This document shows positions 10,709 to 20,600 of a stretch of 34,225 bases of DNA, piece after piece. The DNA is taken from NCBI GenBank assembly GCA_027576995.1, contig JANBQC010000288.1, forward strand, positions 1 through 34,225. The letters are read 5' to 3'. Positions within the stretch are counted from its first letter, which is position 1; each line of letters starts with the position of its first letter. The DNA comes from Dimargaris cristalligena (Eukaryota; Kickxellomycota; Dimargaritomycetes; Dimargaritales; Dimargaritaceae). A model generated the notes under the pieces. The model was not told the origin of the DNA, ran no database searches, and saw only the letters and a program-made list of their open reading frames with translations. The translations under genes and the position numbers were made by a program.

Positions 10709-12088
10709 TTATTTTATAAAGGCGTAAATGGGCCGATCGAAACCTAAAGGCGGTAAATGCAATGGTGTTGGGGTGATCAATAGAGTTGGTAAGTTAAAAT
10801 GGGCGAGAAGGGTATGTAAAGTCATTCGAATTACCCTGGGTGGTCTGAATAGACAATAATCTAGTCGGAAAGCAGACCATAACATAATTAGGGAAATTAT
10901 TGCACTTCGGAGAGAGGGATGGATTGACTTACCTGTAGACGAATCCGCGGAGTCTCGTAGCACCATCACGGAGGTGAACCCAACCACCGACATGAGATGC
11001 TCCTTAAAATGTTCGGGTCGCATTTGTATCGATTGGTAATTATGGCTCATAGTTTCGGTCAGGCGACTCCTTTTAGCATAGCCTTCGAAGGCTTGGGGTT
11101 CCAGCACGAACCGGCCACCGGGGACGAGTTGGTCGTAGGCCTTTTGGAAAAACTGGCAAAGGCCAAAATCACCATGGTGCAAATGAATCCATTTGCTAAC
11201 ACTGAGGGCCAGGATAGTATCGTAATGGGTGGGTAGGGGGGATGGGTCGGGGGGGTGGAGCCAGTTGAGTGAATGGTAGAACACATTCTGCGGGAATTTT
11301 AAAGGAGACTGGACCAAAGTCGGGGTGGGGGTTAATTGGGCGGAGTGGGAAGGCTCCTTCTCCTCCGTCTTTCTATCACCTGAGTGATTGTGGACGGCCG
11401 ATACATTCTGCCTCGTATAATACTCCGCTGGAACCTGGGGGTGGTGGAATACTGGAATATTCCCAAAGAGGCGGGGCATAGACAGAGGGAAGTAGATGGC
11501 TGGTCGGGTCGATATGTTCTCTATTGAAGTCGAATGAAACGATGGTGGCAGCAGGGAATTAATGAAGTGGAGGTGTTGCTTAGCTTTGCGAATCAAAGTA
11601 GGGTCGATATCCACCCCCACCGCCCACCACGGCTGCAAATGCAAGGCCAGTCCGGACGTGACAAAGCCCGCATTGCAACCGATATCAAGGACCCGCTGGT
11701 TCCGAATCCACGCGGGGTCTAATAATGCGATACGCGGGTCCAGTGCGGCGACAGGATCGACTGTCCCTTGGGAGGGCTGCCGGTAGCCATAGTACTGGGC
11801 ATAGTTCCCGTAAATATATCGCTTCGACTCCTTACTCTTCTTGGACTCCGACTGGCTCTTGTCCTTATCCCCAGCGTTGGTTTGGTCGGAATTGGATATT
11901 GGGGCCACAGGCTGGGACTGTATTCCTGAACTGGGTGGGTCGGCTGGTAATGGTACGGTCGGTGGGGTGGTCGTACCGAAGTTTTCCTGGAGCGCCCGGA
12001 AACCCTCCAGACTTCGAACTTTCTTTCGTAAATGAGCTGCGCTGGTGGAAGGTTTTCTCTTAGCAGCAGGGGCCGGTGAATCCGCCAT
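10709..12088 (-). CDS. bmc1: Bin3/MePCE-type RNA 5'-gamma-phosphate methyltransferase
   Basis: Family members put a methyl group from SAM on the 5' gamma-phosphate of small polymerase III RNAs (7SK in animals; U6 and telomerase RNA for fission yeast Bmc1). Visible motifs: basic N-terminus (KRK, RKK; likely nuclear), the family signature YGNYAQYYGYR at residues 93-103, SAM motif I VLDIGCNAGFVTSG at 133-145, acidic motif GVDID at 158-162, and LSVSKWIHLHHGDFGL with PGGRFVLEPQ at 295-332. A canonical intron (10932-10744, GTAAGT to TTTAG, 189 nt) splices the last 10 codons (FDRPIYAFIK) onto residue 386, giving 396 aa and the expected family C-terminus. The intron is a multiple of three and stop-free, so retention would give a 459-aa protein. 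An insertion of about 90 aa separates motif I from the catalytic half. It is divergent from TYW4. Identity is firm; the RNA substrate is unknown. Confidence 0.92.
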   Translation of the reverse strand: MADSPAPAAKRKPSTSAAHLRKKVRSLEGFRALQENFGTTTPPTVPLPADPPSSGIQSQPVAPISNSDQTNAGDKDKSQSESKKSKESKRYIYGNYAQYYGYRQPSQGTVDPVAALDPRIALLDPAWIRNQRVLDIGCNAGFVTSGLALHLQPWWAVGVDIDPTLIRKAKQHLHFINSLLPPSFHSTSIENISTRPAIYFPLSMPRLFGNIPVFHHPQVPAEYYTRQNVSAVHNHSGDRKTEEKEPSHSAQLTPTPTLVQSPLKFPQNVFYHSLNWLHPPDPSPLPTHYDTILALSVSKWIHLHHGDFGLCQFFQKAYDQLVPGGRFVLEPQAFEGYAKRSRLTETMSHNYQSIQMRPEHFKEHLMSVVGFTSVMVLRDSADSSTGKSIHPSLRSAIISLIMLWSAFRLDYCLFRPPRVIRMTLHTLLAHFNLPTLLITPTPLHLPPLGFDRPIYAFIK

Positions 12089-12670
12089 GAGTCCAGAGGT
12101 TGACTTGAAGAATAAAGAAGGGGTTGGAAGCCACCGAATATTGAAATGGGCCCGAAAACAGATGACAACTGGGTCCAGGACAGTTATTTATTTTTAGCTC
12201 ATCCCTCCCTTATTTTTAGGCCTTCCAGGATGTCCCGAGGTCTGAAGCAGTATTCTAAAACCGCTCCACCCATCCCCAAGATGGGTTATTCACGTGATTA
12301 AATATCGTCGCGATTACCCAGTTTGCGGGGTACATTTTGCTTCTCAAAGAAACGGCGGGGTAGTTGAAATCGACCCAAGGCGGGAAATGTTGGTGGACAA
12401 AGGATTAACATACTGAAGCACCCTAATAGGTTGTACGAGATCCCACATTTCACTCGATCCCTAAGAAGTATTATTCGGGTCAATCCGCGCGACCTCACTT
12501 CGTCTCCCTCTATACTAAGCGAAGTGAGTAGTTTACACTTTCCTCTTGAAGGCTTATACATTCCATCGCATTTACTTCAACCAGGCTGCTTCCATGCTAA
12601 TTTGCGTTGGCCACTCTATCCCCCATAAGTGCTGAGTAAATACTTAATACCCGACTAACTCAGGCTGGTC
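12089..12670. promoter_or_regulatory. Shared upstream region of the Bin3-type gene and TYW4
   Basis: About 580 bases separate the two start codons, so the promoters must overlap or be adjacent. A palindromic CACGTG (E-box type, 12291-12296, extended as CACGTGAT) lies near the middle and is a candidate site for a bHLH factor. An open frame at 12431-12628 shows no protein features. No clear TATA box was seen. Confidence 0.45.
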
Positions 12671-15600
12671 ATGGCGGCAATTCGGAAAAGCCAAGTGGCT
12701 GACCTTGCGGTTCAGGGTAAGTATTCCGTGTAGCGGCGATTGGAGTTGAGTGGAGGTCAAACAATAATGAAAATAGAGATCCTGGTCAATACTTGTACCA
12801 TTGTTCCTTCCTTCATAAGGACAAAAGCTGTCATAAGTCGGGCTGTAAAGGTTAATTTAATCATTGTAGTCATAATGAGCGTTTTAGCGTCTCACTGATT
12901 ATACCCAGCCATTGCCGTCCGCCCAATTAAACTGAGGATCTATTCGCGTTGCTGGAGTTATTTTTCGAGAAACCCGACTTACCTGTCGTTTACCCACCCC
13001 ACTTACCTGTTAAAAACCTTTCGATTTAATCTTGCCGTATAGGAACTAATGACAACTCCATCGTCAGTAAACGATCAGCCGATCGTGTGGGCTACTTTCA
13101 AGAAGAGCAGTTTCTTAAAAACGTCGTGGCCAAATATGCGCGTCGCTCACCGCTCATCAATGTGGCCTATTTTGCCCGGTCCCTCATTATGGATTACTTC
13201 ATGTCCTGGTTTTTAGAGACCCCCATGCGAACAGCCAATCTCGATATTCCAGGCTGGTCTCCATCGAGCCAACCACCCGCCACCGATGTGGTCGATCGTC
13301 GGGTAATTGTGCTGCTCGGCTGTGGCTTGTAAGTGGATTACTAATGGCTTGAGGTCATTTTTAGCAACATTTCTTTTCTCTGTATTAGAGGTCTAAATGA
13401 ATCTATTGGAATCACTTTAATAATTTACCCATTGGTTTCATGAATTTACCGATTAGTCACTATCAAGATATTAATACTGATATTTGATACCGGCATTGTA
13501 TTATTATTATTTCCGTCCCACTAGTGACCCGGCCTACTTTAGAATTAAACACCGGGCTGACACGCCGCCGATGCTATTCGTCGATGTCGATTTTCCCGAT
13601 TTGGTTCGGCGCAAATCTGGGCTCATCAAAAGCGATCCCGAACTGATGGCACTCTTAGAGACCGCCAATCCCGTTTTCAAAGACAATGGCGACATTAGTG
13701 CCACTGACTATCAATTGGTTGGGTGCGACCTGAAGCAGGTGCAAAATCTGACTGAGGTTTTCCAGAATTTCGGCATAACGAAGCAGAGCGAAATCCTGTT
13801 CGTTTCTGAAGTGGCGTTGGTTTATATGGAGCCGGAGGATTCGGACGGCGTACTACAGTGGGCGGCATCGTACCCGCAAGGTAAGTCAGTGGGATTTCGG
13901 CAGCTTGCCGATTAAATTGACTGCGTATTTAAGTATATATATATATATATATATTGCTACTAAACCCTTAGGGGTTACAGTTGTTCGATATATAATGTAT
14001 TGTCTCTAGATAATTGATAGCTATTATTAATCCACTAGTTTCTTTTGACTATACCTACTTCGGTTTACCTATTATATGCAATCCAACTCACGATGGATTA
14101 ATAGGCCAGCTCGTGATGTATGAACAGACTATCCCTACCCCCGCACCCAATGCCTTTAGCTCCACCATGCTGGCCCACTTTCGGAAAATGCGATCCCCTC
14201 TCAAGGTCACCGAACGGTACCCCACGATCAAGGGCCAGCGGGACCGGCTACATCAACAAGCCTGGTCGTTTACGTCGGCGCTAAGCTTGCATGATTTCTG
14301 GGATCGGCTGCTTCCGTTTGCCGAAAAACAGCGTTTGTTGACTATTGAACCGTTTGATGAGTGGGAAGAATGGCACATGAATGGCGCCCACTATTTTGTC
14401 ATTTTCGCGTCCATGAACTACCCAATAAGTTCTCCGGGTAGTGGGGCAGACCCCCCATTGGAACGGCCGCAGCGTTGGCTACCTATTGACTATTTTGCGC
14501 AGAATGCCCCTTTGCCCCCGACCTTCACCGCCCCCCCAAGAATCGACCATCAAGATGGCTGCAACGCCATCACGCAGTCCTTGACCACCATGTTACTTGA
14601 AGGCCAGCGTCCGTGGAAAGAGGTAGCTTTCAATGGGGGGGAGCTCTCACTACCCGATGGGCCAAAGAAGTTACACCGGTGGGGCCACAGTAGTGTAGTT
14701 CTATCCCCTCCTAATTCGCCGAGCCCGGTCGTAGTAACCTTTGGTGGTTTCGGACAGCCAATGGTTACGGCAGCCAAGCCGACTGCTAATGTCCACGCCC
14801 GTTTGGGCGATACGCAAATCTGGACAATTAAGGGCGCCGAGTCATCCCCAGTAATACAGCCATGGTCCCCCCAGGCCACCGAGGGTAATCACTCCCTTCC
14901 GCTTGGAATAAACCATCACCACTCGCCGCCATCAGCGCGAATTTACCATTCCATGGATGCGATATCGCCTACCCAGGCCCTTTTATTCGGGGGCCGGGCT
15001 GGTCCCTGTCGGACCTACAACGACCTGTATTTATTTGATATCACTTCCCACTCCGGTATCTGGCAGCCCATCGTCCCGAAGGAGCCAATCACGAGCAGCC
15101 CCGAGTCAGCCCTTCTACAACCTGGCCCGCGCTACCGACATACCTCATGTGTGTATAATGACCCCGCTCCCAAACTTCTGGTATTTGGGGGCATTGCCTC
15201 CGATGGTCGCGTTTATTCCGATTTGTGGAGGTTCTGCATGACCATCCAAAGTTGGGTCGAAGTTCAGCTCTGTCCTTCGATGGACCAGGACGGTCAGCTG
15301 CCCGGTCCACTACATTCCCATAGTATGGTCGTTGTTCCGGGCACTCAGCGGTGCTGGCTGCTGGGGGGTTTAACCGTGGCTGGGATTCCCAGCAACAAGG
15401 ATTACGTAATTGACCTGAAAACCGGGAATTGTAGGGGTGTGGCTCGGTGTCAATCGGCTGGCCAAATTGGGCGCCGCTACGGCCATCGGGCCATGTCCGT
15501 ACCCTCTTGCCCATCCTTACTGATAGTAGTGGGGGGCATCACACCTGGCACCATTCTCGATTGGGATAGTACTGTCGCCCTGTTTGATACCCGCACTGAG

Positions 15601-15840
15601 AACTGGTTAGCTCTGCCCAACGCAGCTCCCCCTCTGGCTTTAAGTCCCCGTTGGATGCCGATTGGCTGCTCCGTGGTCTGGCGGCCCAGTCCATCTGAGC
15701 CACTTGAGGATTCTCCAAAATCAGAGCAATGGGTGCTCGTCATTGGTGGAGGGTCGACCTGTCTCTCGTTTGGCTCCCATTTCAATGATGCAGCCGTATG
15801 CTTCTCCCTCCCCATTGCAAAGAAGCACTCGGAACTGTAA
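12671..15840 (+). CDS. TYW4: tRNA wybutosine-synthesizing protein 4 (Tyw4/Ppm2)
   Basis: Completes wybutosine at position 37 of tRNA-Phe: SAM-dependent methylation of the side-chain carboxylate, then methoxycarbonylation. Exons: 12671-12716, 13043-13328, 13525-13880, 14105-15840; the sum is 2424 nt, exactly 808 codons (807 aa), which supports the joins. The joins restore family motifs: VQGTNDNSIVSKRSADRVGYF (first half across intron 1), RRSPLIN, LLGCGFDPAYF at about 107-116 (SAM loop, across intron 2), VDVDFP at 130-135, and VMYEQ at 233-237 (after intron 3). Residues from about 421 to the end form a Kelch beta-propeller with repeats such as RIYHSMDAI...LLFGGR, RYRHTSCVYN...LVFGGI and RRYGHRAMSV...VVGGI. 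It is longer than yeast Ppm2 (about 695 aa), mostly through loops in the Kelch half. Intron 3 holds a (TA)n run. AATAAA at 15964 is a possible polyadenylation signal. Confidence 0.95.
13934..13955. repeat. (TA)n microsatellite in TYW4 intron 3
   Basis: An uninterrupted TA run of about 11 units just downstream of the donor at 13881. It lies inside the intron and has no coding effect. Confidence 0.9.
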
Positions 15841-16045
15841 AATGCCTCCAATTACCCCCTATTTTACATATGCATATTTCACAATACGATACTGAACTAA
15901 ATACTGCTTTCTATTAGCCAAAATATATTCTAATTATGTGCGCAGCGGGTTACCCCAACTGATAATAAATAATTCGTCTTGCCATATCAAAAATGATCTA
16001 TACTCTCCAAAAGACCCTCTAATTCGAGGTGAGATTGAACCCCCT

Positions 16046-16999
16046 TTACTTCAAAAAGCGCATGGCCAGTTCAAAGCCAATAAAAGTGGCTGCGTTCGCG
16101 GGGGCGGCACGCAGCAGACAGGGTACAATACCTTTGTAGAAGCCTGCTACCCCCTCGGAGCGGAAGGTTTTACGGGCACAATCCAGCACCGAATGGTACT
16201 GGCGTTGGTGGGGAACCAAAGAGTCGGTTTGCAATTTGGACTTGATGACGTCAACGGGGTAGACCGAGCCCCACATTGCGTAGCCGGCTAGGGCACCGTA
16301 GAGGCACACCTCGGTGGCGGCGATTTGATCGCGGGCTACTTGGCGTCGGGCCATGGTCCGCTGGATCATGTATTCGTAGGCCAAAAAGTAAGCGCCGTAG
16401 CCCTGGAACTCACGCACGATGGTGGCCGCCTGACCTTTGAAGAGGCCGGGCAGTCCGTGGGACCGGTAAATCTGGCGAACGCAGTCGATGGGACCGTTGT
16501 AAAAGGGGCGGGCGCTACCGCCGGTACCCGTACTGGCGGCACTACCGGTCTGGACCTGCAGGCGCGTACGGATGTGTTCAACGGGACCGGATACTACCGA
16601 GTTGGCCACCCCGGCGGTGGCCCCGGCCACGTACAGCTGGGTGAGACTTAGGGGAGCGGGGGTAGTTGACGCTGCGTTATGTTGGGCGAAGGTGCGCTTC
16701 ATGTGTTCGAGAACCAGGAACTGGATGGATACGCACAGCCCCACGCCGACGAGAGGGGTGGTGGTGCCCTTGTAGAACCCGGCCAGGCCTTCCGCCCGGT
16801 ACGTCTGTCGCACACAGTCGAGGGTACCCTGGTAGAGGGGGGGCTGACCGGGGGCGGGGCGCGGCATGGTCTGTAGGCGAACTTTGACGGTATCAAAGGG
16901 CTGTCCGGAAAAGACCTGAAGAATACCGCCTACGGTCCCGGCCATACAGTCTTTGGCTGCCCGGAAAGGGTCCGTGGTTTCCGGTGGGGAAACGGACAT
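16046..16999 (-). CDS. YMC1: Mitochondrial carrier, Ymc1/Ymc2-like (SLC25 family)
   Basis: Single exon, 317 aa, the usual carrier length. Three tandem repeats each start with the carrier signature: QPFDTVKVRLQT (about residue 33), GPVEHIRTRLQ (about 140) and YPVDVIKSKLQT (about 245). GFYKG / GLFKG motifs follow in each repeat, as expected for six transmembrane helices in the inner mitochondrial membrane. The segments GTTTPLVGVGLCVSIQF, VREFQGYGAYFLAYE and LLRAAPANAATFIGFELAMR resemble yeast Ymc1/Ymc2 more than the carnitine carrier Crc1. Ymc proteins are linked to amino-acid (glycine/glutamate-related) transport; the substrate here is inferred. It is divergent from INTS3. Confidence 0.9.
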   Translation of the reverse strand: MSVSPPETTDPFRAAKDCMAGTVGGILQVFSGQPFDTVKVRLQTMPRPAPGQPPLYQGTLDCVRQTYRAEGLAGFYKGTTTPLVGVGLCVSIQFLVLEHMKRTFAQHNAASTTPAPLSLTQLYVAGATAGVANSVVSGPVEHIRTRLQVQTGSAASTGTGGSARPFYNGPIDCVRQIYRSHGLPGLFKGQAATIVREFQGYGAYFLAYEYMIQRTMARRQVARDQIAATEVCLYGALAGYAMWGSVYPVDVIKSKLQTDSLVPHQRQYHSVLDCARKTFRSEGVAGFYKGIVPCLLRAAPANAATFIGFELAMRFLK

Positions 17000-17646
17000 G
17001 GTGGACTATCAGGGAAGGGGAGAGGAACCAAATGGAAGCAGTGGGGCTTCCGGGTCGTTTTGGAAAAAAGAGGCGGCTGGCAAAAGGACGGGCGTACACT
17101 CTCTTGAAGGACTATTTTCTAAAAGGGAGCTCGAGGGGGAAGGGGATTGGCAAAAGAGAAAAAGGGAAGGAAGGATGGGCCAGTTAGAAAGTTATAAGCG
17201 AGCTGGTAGTAAACGGCAGAGGGGCAGTCACTTCGGATAGCAATGCCCACCAGCAACCGCCCTTCACTAATCATAATCAGTTTGTCTGTTTGGCTTGATC
17301 GGCCTCATCAATATATTCCCATCCCGCCCTCCCACTGCGGGGCTTATTTTGCCGTTTCTTCCTGTTCTTTGTATGGGAAGCACTATCATTTCATTGCCTC
17401 CCCCCGCGCCCTGCCTCCCCGCCAGCCACTTGCCCGCATATATATATATATATATATATTCCATTCCATTCCACTTGGTCCTTCTGACCGAACACAACCT
17501 GAATCCTTTTTCCTTTCTCTTTTCCCGCCTCCCATTCCCCTCCGCTAGTTAGCTCCCTCTACCCCACTTTACCTTAGTCCTACCAGCCGCATTCCACTCC
17601 CTTCTCGAATACTGACCGCATCCACGCGAAGCCACCCCCGTCTACC
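17000..17646. promoter_or_regulatory. Divergent upstream region, carrier gene and INTS3
   Basis: About 650 bases between two start codons. The left part (17000-17230) is purine-rich on the plus strand and the right part (17240-17640) pyrimidine-rich, so both transcripts would begin with CT-rich leaders. A (AT)n run of about 11 units lies at 17438-17459 and could act as an easily melted or TATA-like element. No other gene seen. Confidence 0.5.
17438..17459. repeat. (AT)n microsatellite upstream of INTS3
   Basis: Perfect AT dinucleotide run about 190 bases before the INTS3 start codon, flanked by C/T-rich DNA. Confidence 0.9.
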
Positions 17647-20600
17647 ATGGCCACCGAAGAGCCCAAATCCCTGCTCTTTGACCTCACTCCGATCGACGCC
17701 TTGGACGTGGTCGAAACCGTAAGTATTACCCACTCCGCTCCCCTATTGTACCATCTCTATGCGCGTATCCCAAGGGAGACCAGGTCCAGTCCGTCTTACA
17801 TGTAGACCCAGCCCTACCCAAACCCTACGCATTCTCCTTTCCCAGCCCCAGTGAGTCCCTTCAAAAACGGAATGCTTCCACTAGGCTTCCGAATTGCCCG
17901 GGTATGCTAGACCTCACTTGGCATTGCGGGGCTGCTGGCTTCCTAGAACAAGCCGACTGAACCAGTACAGTTGCTGCGGGAGTATGCTGGCCAGACCGGG
18001 GTGGGTGGTATACTATAGTCGTGCAGTCCCTTTCCCCCAAAACACTGGGCGAGGTGGTCCCAGCTTCTTAGTCTATTATTTTTTCCAAGCCAAACAAACT
18101 CCCAAACAAAATCATCCAAACGAATAATACCCTAGTCTATCCAGGCAGGACTAGGAGCGGTGGCCTGGACTCAAGTTCCTTGCCACCCACACACCCACCC
18201 CCTTACCGCCCTTATTTTTAAATTCGATTAAACTTATGGGCTTCGTAAGCCTATCCGCTATAATATGGTAGACTTTAGACTGGCTCATAGACCGCCGCCC
18301 GAAAAGCAGCCCATAGGATTGTCATCTAGTTTCGCCCTCCGACTACATAGCGTAATTTCCGGTTGAGGAGAATCCCCGGGTATCGGAGTGCGTGTGATTC
18401 CAGAAACCAGTAATAGTAACCAACCTACCCAAAACAATTCTCTCTAACTATTGCACTCCGACTATCCACATATCTACAGGAGCTCCAAAGATGCAGCCAT
18501 GAACTCGAGGAAATGCTCACTGGGAAAACTGAAATTGAAATCCACCAGGAGCTCCAGGATGTCGCATCGCAAAGCATGAAAAAGCACTCGGATATCGTCA
18601 ATGGCCTTTTCTACGGAATTCTGATCGATCCCAGTCAAGCCGAAACGGTAAGTCTACCTTATTTTCATAAATGCGATGAGAAACCACCAATGCCATTGTT
18701 GCGAATCATTTTATGGTCATTCTTCCCGCGCCCCGTCCCGGGAATAAAACGCTATCCGCAGGGGCCTTTGAGTATCTTAAATTTTGCTTATATTAGTCGA
18801 ACCTCCATCCTGTTGGCCGTACATGGCGAGTATTTTGTTACCTCGTCTAAAACCCATTTAACCTAAATTCAATTTACCCTCGTCCCGCCCTTCGTATTTT
18901 GGAATATAGAATTACCGTTATTTAAACGCCGTGGTTCGGGATGGCTATGCAATTGTCCTCAACCAGTTCCGTCATTTCGCAACCTGCATTAAATTTGCCG
19001 GTCTCCGTGGGGGAGTAATAGAACAAGTAGGTCATTCATTTATTTTGCATATAAATGTATCACTTTTATCTGGGTATACTGGCTAAATCCAGTTGCCAGG
19101 TAATTTAAGTAGGCTGCTGGGGAGTAGTTTCCCATATATATCCTACTTTGTTTTCAACCATCGTCTAATACCCTATTGGCGACACTGGTTACATTCCCAT
19201 CTACAGATGTTCTGGCTCCTACACCGGATAACACAGCTTAATGTTCCGGGTATCGACAGTCTTTATATGGCCCTTATGCGGCAAATGCGGGGTAAGTATT
19301 AGAGAGCCATTTATTGTCGGGCGATTATTAAACTATTTAATTGCGTCGAAATTCGGTCCTCGCCATCAACTGGTAATCAATTCGTACTGAATTAGTCACT
19401 GTTCTTTGTCCATTGTCGCGAACAAGTCTTTCCACGCACTTGCTTTTTGATACCACTCCTCCGATCTATGTGGGCTAACACTTTACTATTCTTCCCGTCC
19501 CAAATTGACCCGCGTGTATAGGTGGCGACATCAGCTCTTTTAACCTCAAATTAATTGATACCACCCTCGGCTGTCTAGAACGTAACATATCCTGGCTCTT
19601 TAACCAGCCCTTCGTTATATCCTCCGCGGCCTACCACTTCACCCGCCTGATCCTGGATCACCAGAAATACGGCGCCCTCCGCGAGCGGGAGGTTAAATTT
19701 ACGGTTATGCTTCTACGGGATAAATTCCTGGAATGCTGTCACATGGGCCGGGAACTAGTCCGGATGCTGCAGGGTGTCGCCCAAATCCCCGATTTTAAAC
19801 AGCTGTGGATAACCCTTATGTGCCACCCCGAGCAACTCAACCCCCATTTTAAAGGCTTGCACCAGCTACTGACCGTCCCGACTCCCAAAATGTATTTACA
19901 AAGTCGGCTAACTTTTGATATGGAAACAAAGCTCCTTTTCATTATGGAACGAGTAAGTAATTGGAAACGCGCGCGGACTATAGTTTGCACGCGTAGTCTG
20001 TATCATTGGCGCATACCTTATTCCATAGTTACAGGGTGTATCCACCATACAAGATTGGTATAAGCGCTTACTTGGTGCTACATATGTACACTCTTCGCGT
20101 CTCATTGCTTTATCTAACCCAGCTTATTCCCGCGTATACCACATGTTCTGTATTATTCCCATCGGCATATTCATCACTTTCACCCTTTGTGATTGTCTTA
20201 ATGCACTTGCGCCTAGCTCAAATGGGGGGCTCATCAGCGGAATCTTAACTGGTTTATGCTAAAGTTTCTTGGAAGCCATGAATCGGAAACCCTCTATAGT
20301 GATATTGTGCGATATATCTGCGGCGTATACCACCCCTCCAATGCGATTCTAGCGTCTGATATAGTGCCTCGCTATCTCGTTCTTGGTACTCTTTTCCGAG
20401 CCATAAAGGTCAGTCCACCCCCCATACTAATTTTATTACCGAATGTTCCATTACATAGCCTTACCGGATTATTGCACTTTACCAGCGACATTCCGAGCCC
20501 AATACGAACTTATACTGTAACATGCTCGTAAACAATATTCTTGATATCTGCTTATCTTTATTTAGTCGCATGTTGTCGCTGCCAATGTCAAATTAGCTCT

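Noticed and set aside
17894..18127. Open frame inside INTS3 intron 1 as a missing exon
   Set aside because: The spliced exon 1-2 junction already aligns with the family without a gap.
20035..20073. Exon-like segment reading GVSTIQDWYKRLL in INTS3, similar to the family's QDWF motif
   Set aside because: The exon starting at 20217 supplies the aligned stretch (LKWGAHQRNLNWF) with exact spacing and correct phase, so including this one would duplicate it.
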